The translations under genes were made by a program, and so were the position numbers. From CAZMGV01 sp964621525 [NCBI: uncultured bacterium] (lineage in GTDB: Bacteria; JAGRBM01): a stretch of 64,000 nt of DNA. The notes under the pieces are model-generated. The model made no database searches. It saw nothing but the letters and a program-made list of their open reading frames with translations, and had not been told where the DNA came from. Of the stretch, positions 54,808 to 62,867 are shown one piece after another. Where the stretch lies: the NCBI GenBank assembly GCA_964621525.1, contig CAZUMS010000017.1, forward strand, positions 19,858 through 83,857. The letters are read 5' to 3'. Position 1 is the first letter of the stretch; the number at the start of each line of letters is the position of its first letter.

Positions 54808-56622
54808 ATGCTCCCGGGTTTCGATGTCCGGAACGAGCCGGAGAAGCCGCTCGACCTGGCAGGCCTGCCATCCCGTCCGCTCGAAGCGGGCGAGTGGGCC
54901 GTGGCGGTGCTCTCATGGGCGGTCGCGCTGCTGTTCGGTCAGGGGTTCGGCCGTGTGGCTGCATCGAGCAGTCTCGGCTGGTTCCCGTTTGCGCTGCTCA
55001 TCCTCGCGGGGTTTCCGCTCGCGCCGTACGTTCTTGCCCTCGCGGGCGCCCGGTTCCGCACCGGACCGCTTGCCCGAGATTCCATCCATCTGCCGCTCGC
55101 CCCTGACGAGCGGTGGCGGCTCCTGAACCTGGGCCCCGTCTCGTGGCTCGGTGCCGGGCCGCTCCTGGCCGGAGCGGCGGCGGGCTACCTGATTGGAGCC
55201 GCCTGGGCGGCTCAGGGAGAACCCGCACGGCTCCTTGCGGCGGCCTGCTACGGCGTGTTCGGGGCGGCCGGTTTCGAGCTGGCCGTGTCTTTCGCGCTGC
55301 TCCTGCCGCTCCGGCTGCTGCTGGCCGCAATTCCGCTGGGCACGGCCTTCCTGTTTCTCATGCCGCTTGCGTTCTACCTGTTCATGCTCACGGGCGGCGG
55401 GGCGAAACTCGCCGCACGCCGGGAAACCTTCCTGCCGTTCGTCCGGCTGTCGGACTCCCTTTATGCGAACCCGGTTCCTTTTCTCGCCGCGGGCATCTGC
55501 CTGTACGCGATTGTCCGCGAGGTCCGGCTTCTGGTTACCGGTTTCCGGCTCCGGGCGGAACGGCTCGGAACGGAGAACGAATATCTTCAGTCCGATTCGT
55601 TCCTTGCCGCCATCGGCCGGATGGCGGCGGTGCGCAGTTCCGGGGATGCCGCGCCGGTGGATCTGTGGAGCCGTCTGTTCCGGCGGGGTCCGGCCCCCAG
55701 CCATGAACCCGCCTACGACCTTCTGGGCCCTCACGCCGAGGATCTTCATGCCCGGATGGAGCTCGTCACCTTCCAGCGGCTCACCCGGAACGTCACCGGG
55801 CAGCTTGTCTGGCGTCCGCTGCTGGCGCTTCTGCCCGTCGTTTTCATCCTGATCGTTTTCTATGTGGTTGAAGGCCCCGCCGCCTTCCGGAAGGCGCTGC
55901 CCTACCTCGTGAGCCTTGTGGGCGGCCTCTCCATCGGCGGAGCGGCGGGCACGGCGTTCCTGAGCGGCGATTCCATCTCGAACCGCTTTTCGGGCGGCCT
56001 TCAGTCCGCCATCGCCGGGCGCGGCGACCCGAAGCTCCAGCCCTGGACCTGGATGCCCGGCGTGAACGAACGGCTGTTCTCGGGGACACTCCGCTACACG
56101 GTGCGGATTGCCCTGTACGCAGTCCCCACCGGCGCGGCCCTCGCCGGACTCTTTTCGGCGCTGGCGATTCTCCTGACCGGTTCCGGCGCCCGCTGGCCGC
56201 TCTGGGCCGCCATGGGACTCGGCGCGTTCGGTGCGGCCGTGGCTCTCTTGGTCTTCTGGATCCGCACGCCGCTCCGCACGCTCGGCGTCTACCGGTTCGC
56301 GGACCGGATGGACGGCTTTCCGGGCATCGTCCGGACGGTGGTCGTGTGGGCCGTGGTCCTGGGACTCATCCTGGCGGCGGCGGCGACCGGAGGCTGGGCG
56401 GTCTGGAAGATCACCGCGATCCTGGGCCTCGAAATCCTCGGCGTCGTCGCGCTCGTCTATCTGCTGATCCCGCTCGTTCTGCTCTCGGGGGCCTTCGTCC
56501 TGACCCTCTTCACCCTGTTCGAGCGGTGGCGCTACCGCTGCGGCGAGCGGGATCTGGAAGCCCGCGCCCCGGCACTGGGTCTCATCGCCGGATCGGCGGC
56601 CGTGCGGGCCGGCAAGCGCTGA
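54808..56622 (+). CDS. Large polytopic membrane protein, probable ABC exporter permease
   Basis: 604 residues, ATG 54808, 2 bp after the ATPase stop. About 12 hydrophobic segments are visible in two groups: residues about 30-250 and about 340-590, separated by a cytoplasmic stretch with RAERLGTENEYLQSDSFLAAIG and HARMELVTFQRLTRN. I do not recognise a named permease family, but size, position and pairing suggest an ABC-2-like permease. The converging gene downstream starts its stop 5 bp away, so the end is sharp. Confidence 0.8.
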   Translation: MLPGFDVRNEPEKPLDLAGLPSRPLEAGEWAVAVLSWAVALLFGQGFGRVAASSSLGWFPFALLILAGFPLAPYVLALAGARFRTGPLARDSIHLPLAPDERWRLLNLGPVSWLGAGPLLAGAAAGYLIGAAWAAQGEPARLLAAACYGVFGAAGFELAVSFALLLPLRLLLAAIPLGTAFLFLMPLAFYLFMLTGGGAKLAARRETFLPFVRLSDSLYANPVPFLAAGICLYAIVREVRLLVTGFRLRAERLGTENEYLQSDSFLAAIGRMAAVRSSGDAAPVDLWSRLFRRGPAPSHEPAYDLLGPHAEDLHARMELVTFQRLTRNVTGQLVWRPLLALLPVVFILIVFYVVEGPAAFRKALPYLVSLVGGLSIGGAAGTAFLSGDSISNRFSGGLQSAIAGRGDPKLQPWTWMPGVNERLFSGTLRYTVRIALYAVPTGAALAGLFSALAILLTGSGARWPLWAAMGLGAFGAAVALLVFWIRTPLRTLGVYRFADRMDGFPGIVRTVVVWAVVLGLILAAAATGGWAVWKITAILGLEILGVVALVYLLIPLVLLSGAFVLTLFTLFERWRYRCGERDLEARAPALGLIAGSAAVRAGKR

Positions 56623-56626
56623 CGCG

Positions 56627-57574
56627 TCACTCGTTCGGGCAGATCACGAACCGCCGGATCCGGCGGGCGAGCTTCTCGGTCTCGGCGGCGAGCTGCGCCT
56701 CCGTCGTCGTCACCTTGTCGGCGTAGATGATGCGCCGGGTGGTGGAATCGAGAATCGTCGTACTGACGATGACGCTGTTCGCCACCTTCGACACCGTGCC
56801 GCGGACCAGCGTGTCCACGTTCGCGCTGCGGGCGAGGTCGATCTGGCAGCTCTCGTTCAGGCAGCGGTCCTTGAGCTCGAGCTGTTCGGCGACGTTCAGC
56901 AGGACTTCCGTCTTCACGACGCGCATGCACTTCGTCTGCTCGATCTCGCCGCTGAAGATCCCGTTCACGGTCTTGAGGATGTCTTCTCCCGCGCCGCCCT
57001 GTCCGGAGAACGGATAAACCGCGACGCCGCTCCGGCCATCGGTCGTGGGGGGCAGGGTGACGACGCGCTTCGGGGCCTGAACCGCCGCTTTCGGGTTCTT
57101 GATGAGTTCCAGATTGTCCGCGAATTCGGAGACGTTCGCCGAGCGGGTATAGGCGTTCACGAGCCGGATGGCGACATAGTCCGCCTTGCTGGTGTTGAGG
57201 CACGCCTCCAGCCAGACGCCTTCCTGGATGCGGATCTCGTCGATCACCTGCTCCTTGTCCGAGAGCTTGAGCGTCAGCGTGGAGTCCACGCAGTCGAACA
57301 CGACCTTCGTCGTGAGGTCGTGGGGCTCCGACGGGTTCTTCACCACCACGTAGCCGGCCTTCTGCATCTTGGTCCGGAAGGCGTCCACCCAGGCGGCGGA
57401 GATCTGTTCGGTGGCGCGCATGTTCGTGAACTCGACCGAATTCTCCGGCACGAGCACCACGACGTCGTAGATGGCGCCGTTGAAGGCACGCACGAGTTCG
57501 GGCGGAGCCGCGCGACCGCCGGCGCAGGCGGCGGATAGCAGCAGAAGGGCGGCAACGAGCAGGTTCTTTTTCAT
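56627..57574 (-). CDS. Lipoprotein with CsgG/TolB-N-like domain
   Basis: 315 residues, ATG 57574. Lipobox LSAAC near residues 13-17. The first 160 residues are an uncharacterised domain (YDVVVLVPENSVEFTNMRA, WVDAFRTKMQKAGYVVV). The second half has GVAVYPFSGQG near residue 180 followed by ILKTVNGIFSGEIEQTKCMRVVKTEVLLNVAEQLELK and ANVDTLVRGTVSKVANSVIVSTTILDSTT, the layout of CsgG/TolB-N-like modules in which a short strand with PF is followed by a helix and a sheet. It probably acts in the periplasm or outer membrane. It stands alone, converging on the membrane protein gene. Confidence 0.8.
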   Translation of the reverse strand: MKKNLLVAALLLLSAACAGGRAAPPELVRAFNGAIYDVVVLVPENSVEFTNMRATEQISAAWVDAFRTKMQKAGYVVVKNPSEPHDLTTKVVFDCVDSTLTLKLSDKEQVIDEIRIQEGVWLEACLNTSKADYVAIRLVNAYTRSANVSEFADNLELIKNPKAAVQAPKRVVTLPPTTDGRSGVAVYPFSGQGGAGEDILKTVNGIFSGEIEQTKCMRVVKTEVLLNVAEQLELKDRCLNESCQIDLARSANVDTLVRGTVSKVANSVIVSTTILDSTTRRIIYADKVTTTEAQLAAETEKLARRIRRFVICPNE

Positions 57575-57747
57575 GACAGAGGTTCCTGGGCTGGTCGGAT
57601 TGCGGACGCGCCCGGGGTGCGCGATCCGTGATCTCTTTGTAAGCGGCGGCGGCGCGGCGGGTCAACGCACGGAACGCGGATCCCGGCCGCCCTGTGATTT
57701 CGGGCACACTGGTTCGACCGGAGCCGATTCCCCGCTATACTGCCGTT

Positions 57748-58144
57748 TGTCCCGGAACGGCGGATGGCCGCGTCAGGGGCGTTTCATTGAAATGCCGCCT
57801 GCCGAGGAACTTCCGGACTCCAGGAGACCCGGACGCCGGCTAACGGCCGGGCGCGGCAACGCGACGGAAAGTGCAACAGAGAACAGTCCGCCGATGGCCC
57901 CCGCGAGGGGGATCAGGCAAGGGTGAAACGGTGCGGTAAGAGCGCACCCGGTCCCGCGGCGACGCGGGCCGTGGCAAACCCCGTCCGGAGCAAGATCAAA
58001 TAGGGGCGCGGAACAAGGCGAGGGTCTCCGCCGTCGCGTCCGGGTAGATCGCTTGAGGGCCGGAGCAATCCGGCTCCCAGATGGATGGCCATCGCTCTCC
58101 CGCGAGGGGGAGGACAGAATCCGGGGTACAGCCGTTCCGGGACC
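57748..58144 (+). ncRNA. rnpB: RNase P RNA (bacterial class A)
   Basis: About 400 nt. The P1 stem pairs GTCCCGGAACGG (57749-57760) with CCGTTCCGGGAC (58132-58143). Conserved segments in order: GAGGAACTTCCGGACTCC (57804), AAAGTGCAACAGAGA (57868), GATCAGGCAAGGGTGAAA (57911), GGTGCGGTAAGAGCGCACC (57930), GGCAAACCCC and CCGGAGCAAGATCAAATAGG (57973-58004), GGGTAGATCGCTTGAG (58042), and GACAGAATCCGG (58113). It matures the 5' ends of tRNAs with the RnpA protein. The first segment differs from the near-invariant GAGGAAAGTCC at two bases. A T-run at 58146-58150 follows P1 and could end transcription. Confidence 0.95.
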
Positions 58145-58160
58145 ATTTTTACCGATCGCC

Positions 58161-58868
58161 ATGAAACCATTGAACACGCTCATCGCGGGACTGATCCTCC
58201 TTCTTGCAGCCTGCGCGCTGAAGGGCAGGCCCTTCGACGCCATGGATTTCGAACCCGAGGGCCGGTCCTCCCCCCACGGCGGCTACGTGATTCCGGCGGG
58301 CGCCGTTCACGCCGAACTCCTGCTGACGCCGGAACGGCAGACTCTCTGGCTGATGACCCCGAAGCACGATCCCGTGGCGACCGACCCGGCAACCTGCCGG
58401 GGGCTCGTCCTCGACACCGGCAACGAGCAGTTCTGGCTCGCACGTGGTGAAGACGGCGCGTTCACCGCGACCGAGCTGAACGAGGCCCACGAAAAGGGAC
58501 TTCGCGGGCGGCTCCTGTTCCGGGACTGCCCGGTCGAGGGTGCCGAGGATGCCGGCGTCCGCATCGACCCCGCCCGGGGCCAGTTCGCCCGGCACGGCGG
58601 CGAGGTGTTCTCGAACGCCGATTACATGATCGAGGCGGTCCGGCAGGGGGATACCGTGCGGTTCTACCTGTCCACGCCCGAGCAGACTTCCATCGACGCC
58701 GCCAAGGTCACGCTCGTCCTGCTCTACGATATGTCGGGCCGCTCGCTCCCCATCGCCCGGGCCCAGGACGGAAGCTGCCTCTATGCCCGCGTTCCCGCCC
58801 GCCCCGGCCGCGGCCGCCTCATGTTCCACATCTTCAACGAGGAACTGGACCTCGAGGTGAGGTGGTAG
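58161..58868 (+). CDS. Hypothetical lipoprotein
   Basis: 235 residues from ATG 58161, only 16 nt after the RNase P RNA. Signal peptide MKPLNTLIAGLILLLAAC with lipobox LAAC at residues 15-18. The mature part is beta-rich without a family I recognise (YVIPAGAVHAELLLTP, LWLMTPKHDPVATDPATC, VRFYLSTPEQTSIDAAKVTLVLLYDM). There is no obvious SD. It is followed 3 bp later by a DUF4160 gene, so the small downstream genes may share its transcript. Frames open upstream run through the RNA gene and are not coding. Confidence 0.72.
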   Translation: MKPLNTLIAGLILLLAACALKGRPFDAMDFEPEGRSSPHGGYVIPAGAVHAELLLTPERQTLWLMTPKHDPVATDPATCRGLVLDTGNEQFWLARGEDGAFTATELNEAHEKGLRGRLLFRDCPVEGAEDAGVRIDPARGQFARHGGEVFSNADYMIEAVRQGDTVRFYLSTPEQTSIDAAKVTLVLLYDMSGRSLPIARAQDGSCLYARVPARPGRGRLMFHIFNEELDLEVRW

Positions 58869-58871
58869 GGG

Positions 58872-59132
58872 ATGCCCGAGATCAGCCGGTTTTACGGGAT
58901 CGTGGTCTACATGTATTTCAACGAGCACCCTCCCGCTCACTTCCATGCGAAGTACGGGAGTTACTGGGCATCGGTCGATATCGGAACCCTGAAAGTCTCC
59001 GAGGGGTTTCTGCCTCGCCGGGCCGAACGGCTCGTGCTAGAATGGGCCGGTGCCCATCGGCAGGAGCTTCTGGATAACTGGGACTCTCTGCGGACCGATT
59101 TTTCATTCAGGGCGATTGAGCCTCTGGAGTAG
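58872..59132 (+). CDS. DUF4160 domain protein
   Basis: 86 residues, ATG 58872, with a GAGGTGGTAGGGG SD inside the end of the upstream gene. Diagnostic DUF4160 features: GIVVYMYFNEHPPAHFHAKY near residue 9 (the HPPxHFH motif), then WASVDIGTLKV, LEWAGAHRQELLDNW and a C-terminal IEPLE. The function is unknown; DUF4160 genes are usually next to DUF2442 genes, as here, and such pairs have been suggested to be toxin-antitoxin-like. It is one half of that pair with the gene starting at 59139. Confidence 0.9.
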   Translation: MPEISRFYGIVVYMYFNEHPPAHFHAKYGSYWASVDIGTLKVSEGFLPRRAERLVLEWAGAHRQELLDNWDSLRTDFSFRAIEPLE

Positions 59133-59138
59133 TCCGGC

Positions 59139-59432
59139 GTGCAGACTGTGAGCGAAGTCAAAACCCTTCCAGGCTACCGTGTGTGGCTGAAGTTCAGTGA
59201 CGGCGTGGCCGGGGAGCTGGACCTTTCCTATATTCTCCAGTTCAAGGGGCCGTTTCTGCCGCTTCGCGATCCCGATCAGTTTGCCCGTGCTTTTGCCGAT
59301 CCTGAGTCGGGCACGATCTGCTGGCCGAACGGCGCCGATCTTGACCCCATCGTCCTCTATTCGAAAGTGACCGGTAAGCCCATCCCCTGGGCGGAGCCCG
59401 AAGGCGCGGACGGCAAGACGGCCGTGCGCTAG
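59139..59432 (+). CDS. DUF2442 domain protein
   Basis: 97 residues, GTG 59139, 6 bp after the DUF4160 stop. The DUF2442 pattern is SEVKTLPGYRVWLKFSDGVAGELDLS near the N-terminus, then a variable middle and TICWPNGADLDPIVLYSKVTGKPIPW. The GADLDP motif is characteristic. The protein is small and globular with no membrane segment. Its end overlaps by four bases the end of the oppositely oriented DUF2283 gene. Confidence 0.9.
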   Translation: MQTVSEVKTLPGYRVWLKFSDGVAGELDLSYILQFKGPFLPLRDPDQFARAFADPESGTICWPNGADLDPIVLYSKVTGKPIPWAEPEGADGKTAVR

Positions 59433-59650
59433 AGGCTGGCCGTCAGTTCCGCCGTGAGCGGATGGCCCTTGTCCAGCTTGCTGACGTTCATCACGGAAAA
59501 ACCGAGCACCTTCCCGGCTTCGTTCACCCGGAGCATGACGGCGTCGTTGCCGGTTTCCTTCATGTATCCGGGCTCGTCGGAGAAAAGGACTTCGAGGAAG
59601 TCGCCCTCGCGGTCGAACCAGATTTTCAGTTTGCGGAGATGTTCACTCAT
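59429..59650 (-). CDS. DUF2283 domain protein
   Basis: 73 residues, ATG 59650. DUF2283 features are intact: LKIWFDREGDFLEVLFSDEP near residue 8 and MLRVNEAGKVLGFSVMNVSKL near 40. The family has no assigned function and commonly appears beside small toxin-like or mobile genes. It lies just downstream (11 bp) of the broken AT-rich gene on the same strand and overlaps the DUF2442 gene tail to tail. No convincing SD precedes it. Confidence 0.88.
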   Translation of the reverse strand: MSEHLRKLKIWFDREGDFLEVLFSDEPGYMKETGNDAVMLRVNEAGKVLGFSVMNVSKLDKGHPLTAELTASL

Positions 59651-59661
59651 AAATCATGGCA

Positions 59662-60543
59662 CTACGATTTAAGCATCAGCCAATTGCAACAATCATTAAT
59701 AAATCTTTCGACCGATTTCGTCGAAACTATATTTGGACTTATTAAATCATGTTTTCGGAAACTCATTATTGAAATTGATAAAATTCCGGCAGCCCGGCGC
59801 AAATCTGCCAACACGAGTCTGCGCTCCTCCCCGGGTTCATTTGCTGTATATAAAGCAGACAATACGGAAAAATACCCGGAATGTATCGCATCTGATTGAA
59901 TTGAATAGCTTCCGTTTAAGAGATTTTCATTGATTCCAGAGATACGGATTCTTTCTGGTCGATTGAAGATTCCTTTTTCCCAATTTTTAAGTTTTCCAGA
60001 CTTTTCGACATAGACTCCTAGATTGCGTAGATCTTGGAGAGTGCTTTGATGTTCTGACTCACGATCCTGTTTCTCATTAGAAATCATTTTTAATTCATCA
60101 GTTTCTCCGTGGAGCCTTAATCGTTCTGCCGCATAGGTCAGTATTTTGATGCGCTGGCGTAAGCCGTAGCACTTCCACGCGAGAAATCGGGCATTGGCTT
60201 CCTGTTGGTTAACTTTCTCAAGAAAGAGGAAACGTTGGAGCAGATATAATTCAATCATCGATCAGCAAAGGGCAGCAGCGCTCGTTTGATCCCAGAAGCC
60301 TAGGTTGTTATTCAAATCCACAACAACAGGTTCTTTTTGTTTCCACAGAGAATGTGCATTTAATAGTATTCTTCGAGAGATTACCGAGAAGATAATCTTG
60401 TTATCGAATATTCTTTCTGTATGGATGACATCTATTATCTGTCCATATAATGTTAACAGATCTGGATAACTTTGTAATAGTTGTTGTTTTACTACGACTT
60501 TAAAGTCAATTTTGTCGAGGTCACGATATTCTGTTTCTTCCAT
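59662..60543 (-). pseudogene. AT-rich helical-protein gene split by one in-frame TGA
   Basis: The minus strand has a 93-codon frame (60543-60262) and a 198-codon frame (60258-59662). They are in the same reading frame, separated only by TGA TCG (60264-60259). Read through, the join is ...SAAALC-stop-S-M-I-E-L-Y-L-L..., which flows as one helix; a CGA (Arg) to TGA change would explain it. The whole would be about 293 residues, mostly helical, and may resemble DUF5677-type proteins (weak pattern memory). The ATG at 60543 overlaps the mogA stop by one base (TGATG). Base composition is far more AT-rich than both neighbours, which suggests transfer from elsewhere. It could instead be two genes, a readthrough site, or a sequencing error. 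Confidence 0.7.
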
Positions 60544-61091
60544 CACGCCCCCTTCGGCCGGAACGCCTTGAGCACCTCTTCGTTGGTTTCGAGGTAAGGG
60601 CCTTCGATGAGGTCGATGCAGTAGGGGACGGCCGGGAAGACGGCGTCCAGGCATTCGCGGATCGACTTGGGTTTTCCGGGCAGGTTGATGATCAGCGAGC
60701 TGCCGCGGGTGCCCGCGATCTGGCGGGACAGAATCGCCGTCGGCACGTATTTGAGCGACACCGCCCGCATCTGCTCGCCGAAGCCGTCCAGGATTTTGTC
60801 GCAGACGTTTTCGGTCGCCTCGGGCGTGACGTCCCGCCTTGCGGGGCCGGTGCCGCCGGTGGTGCAGATCAGGCAGCAGCCTTCCCGGTCCGCCAGTTCG
60901 ATCAGCGTCTTCTCGATCACCGGCTGCTCGTCGGGGATCAGCCGGTAGACTTCCTCCCACGGGCTTTTCAGATAGGCCTTCAGCGACTCCCGGATCCCGG
61001 GGCCCGAGAGGTCTTCGTAGACGCCGGCCGTGGCCCGGTCCGAGATGGTGACGATGCCGATGCGGATTTTCCTGCCGTTTTTGTCCGTCAT
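60543..61091 (-). CDS. mogA: Molybdopterin adenylyltransferase MogA
   Basis: 182 residues, ATG 61091. MogA/MoaB-type motifs: IGIVTISDRATAGVYEDLSGPGI near residue 11, CLICTTGGTGPARRDVTPEAT near 74 (the GGTG loop), SLKYVPTAILSRQIAGTRG and LIINLPGKPKSIRECL. It adenylates molybdopterin before MoeA inserts molybdate; moeA is at 4844-6115. The stop overlaps the start of an AT-rich gene (TGATG). It is divergent from the macrodomain gene across 84 bp. Confidence 0.95.
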   Translation of the reverse strand: MTDKNGRKIRIGIVTISDRATAGVYEDLSGPGIRESLKAYLKSPWEEVYRLIPDEQPVIEKTLIELADREGCCLICTTGGTGPARRDVTPEATENVCDKILDGFGEQMRAVSLKYVPTAILSRQIAGTRGSSLIINLPGKPKSIRECLDAVFPAVPYCIDLIEGPYLETNEEVLKAFRPKGA

Positions 61092-61175
61092 GGCCGGTTA
61101 GCTAGCACGGGATCGGGATGCCGGGCAGGGCTGCCCGGTTTCAGTTCCCCGGCGTGCCCGGCTAGCCTCGCAGTC

Positions 61176-61763
61176 ATGGCACGCGAACACCCGTACCGGG
61201 TCATCCGAACGGCGGACATTGCGGGCCGCACGATGCGGCTCCTGAACGGCGACATCTGTTACGTGGAGGCGGACGCCCTCGTGAACGCCGCCAACGAACA
61301 GCTCGCCCACGGCGGCGGGGTCGCCGCGCAGATCGTGAAGAACGGCGGCCGCATCATCCAGGACGAATCGGACCGGTCGGTACGTGAGCACGGACCCGTG
61401 CCCGTGGGTACGGCCAGGTCCACCGGAGCGGGGAAACTCCCCGTGAAGCGGGTGATCCACACGGTCGGTCCCCGGTGGGGCGAGGGCGATGAGCCGGCGA
61501 AACTGAAAGGGGCCGTCCGTTCCGCCCTTGAAGTGGCGCGGGGCGAAGGGCTCACGAGTGTCGTGCTGCCCGCCATCTCGACCGGCATCTTCGGCTACCC
61601 GAAGGTCGAGGCGTCGGAGATCATCATCGGGACCTGCGACGAATTCCTGCGGGGGACGCCTGGCACGGTCGCCCGCGTCGATATCTGCATTTACGACGAT
61701 CCCACCTGGTACGTCTTCGACCAGACGTGGACGATCCGGTACGGGATCAACCTGCCGGGATAG
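61176..61763 (+). CDS. Macrodomain protein (ADP-ribose-binding)
   Basis: 195 residues, ATG 61176. Macrodomain signatures: MRLLNGDICYVEADALVNAANEQLAHGGGVA, in which NAANxxLxxGGGVA is the ADP-ribose loop, then KRVIHTVGPRW and VVLPAISTGIFGYPKVEA. The preserved NAAN and GGG residues suggest a functional ADP-ribosyl-hydrolase or deacetylase of O-acetyl-ADP-ribose. It is single, cytoplasmic, and ends before the hairpin at 61786. Confidence 0.94.
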   Translation: MAREHPYRVIRTADIAGRTMRLLNGDICYVEADALVNAANEQLAHGGGVAAQIVKNGGRIIQDESDRSVREHGPVPVGTARSTGAGKLPVKRVIHTVGPRWGEGDEPAKLKGAVRSALEVARGEGLTSVVLPAISTGIFGYPKVEASEIIIGTCDEFLRGTPGTVARVDICIYDDPTWYVFDQTWTIRYGINLPG

Positions 61764-61785
61764 GCTCCGTAGACCCCGAAAGCCA

Positions 61786-61817
61786 GACGCCGGTCCCCCT
61801 TCCGGGGAACCGGCGTC
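61786..61817. terminator. Terminator hairpin between macrodomain gene and etfA
   Basis: GACGCCGGTCCCC (from 61786) pairs with GGGGAACCGGCGTC (to 61817) with one mismatch around a short loop. It lies between converging genes. The core matches the hairpin at 46590-46616 in most positions. Confidence 0.8.
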
Positions 61818-61843
61818 CGGTGTCTGCCGCAGTCAGCCCGTGA

Positions 61844-62836
61844 TCAGGCCTGCGCGAGCAGCTTCTTGAACTCGTCCGTCATGGCCGGAACGACCTTGAA
61901 GAGGTCGTCCACGATGCCGTAGTCGGCGATCTGCCAGATCGGGGCGTCCGGGTCCTTGTTCACGGCCACGATCACCTTCGAGGTGCGCATGCCCGCGAGG
62001 TGCTGGATCGCGCCCGAGATGCCGAAGCCGAGGTAGAGGGTCGGGTTCACGACCTTGCCCGTCTGGCCGATCTGCATCGTGTGGGCGGCGTAGCCCGAGT
62101 CCACGGCGGCGCGGGAGGCGCCGACCGTCGCGCCGATCACGTTGGCGAGGTCGTCCAGGATCTTGAAGTTCGAGGCGTCCTTGAGGGCGCGGCCGCCGGA
62201 GACGATCCGTTCGGCTTCCGTGAGGTCGGCCTTGGCGCCGGCCGAGGCGCGGAGTTCCGTCACCTTCGCGCGGACCGTGGCCGCCGTCACGCCGTGATCG
62301 AGCTTCTCGACCGGGGCGTCGCCGCCCGACTGCGCCGGGACGCTGAACACGTTCGGGCGCACCGAGGCGATCTGCGGCACCGCGTCCGGGATCGTGACGA
62401 CCATCTGGATCTTGCCCGACAGCGCCGGGCGGATGCCCTGGAGCTTGCCGTTCACGATGTCGAGGCCGACCGAGTCGGTCACGAGGCCGGTCTTGAGCCG
62501 CTGGGCGAGCCGGGCCGACAGGTCGCGGCCCATGGCCGAGGCGCCCGTCAGCACGATGCCCGGCTGAATCTTCTCGACGGCCTTCGCGGCGGCCGCCACG
62601 TAGCCTTCGGAAGAGTAGAGCTTGAACACGGCGTCGTCGGCCGCGAGCACTTTCTTCACGCCGTACTTGCCGAGCTGGGCCGCGGCGGCGGAGATGCCGT
62701 CGCCGATGACGACCGCGACGAGTTCGCCGCCGGTCTTCTTGGCCAGCTCGCCGCCGATGCCGGCGAGTTCGTAGGAGATCTTGCGGATGTTGCCGCCGCG
62801 CTGTTCCGCGACGATCAGAATGTCCTTGTCTGCCAT
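61844..62836 (-). CDS. etfA: Electron transfer flavoprotein alpha subunit
   Basis: 330 residues, ATG 62836, with GAGAGGAC SD. The FAD-binding signature is complete in the C-terminal third: [65 protein letters not shown] and [11 protein letters not shown]. It forms a heterodimer with EtfB that shuttles electrons from acyl-CoA dehydrogenases to ETF:quinone oxidoreductase. It is downstream of etfB by 31 bp in the same operon. The acyl-CoA dehydrogenase at 26921-28102 is a possible partner. Confidence 0.97.
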   Translation of the reverse strand: MADKDILIVAEQRGGNIRKISYELAGIGGELAKKTGGELVAVVIGDGISAAAAQLGKYGVKKVLAADDAVFKLYSSEGYVAAAAKAVEKIQPGIVLTGASAMGRDLSARLAQRLKTGLVTDSVGLDIVNGKLQGIRPALSGKIQMVVTIPDAVPQIASVRPNVFSVPAQSGGDAPVEKLDHGVTAATVRAKVTELRASAGAKADLTEAERIVSGGRALKDASNFKILDDLANVIGATVGASRAAVDSGYAAHTMQIGQTGKVVNPTLYLGFGISGAIQHLAGMRTSKVIVAVNKDPDAPIWQIADYGIVDDLFKVVPAMTDEFKKLLAQA

Positions 62837-62867
62837 GATGATGTTGTCCTCTCGTTACAGCAGGGAA

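Noticed and set aside
53069-54964. Long minus-strand frame across the SDR and ABC ATPase genes
   Set aside because: It crosses two genes with clear motifs and has no motif of its own.
60259-60264. TGA at 60262 as a selenocysteine codon
   Set aside because: No convincing SECIS hairpin follows within the usual distance, the context is not a redox motif, and no Sec machinery genes are in the window.
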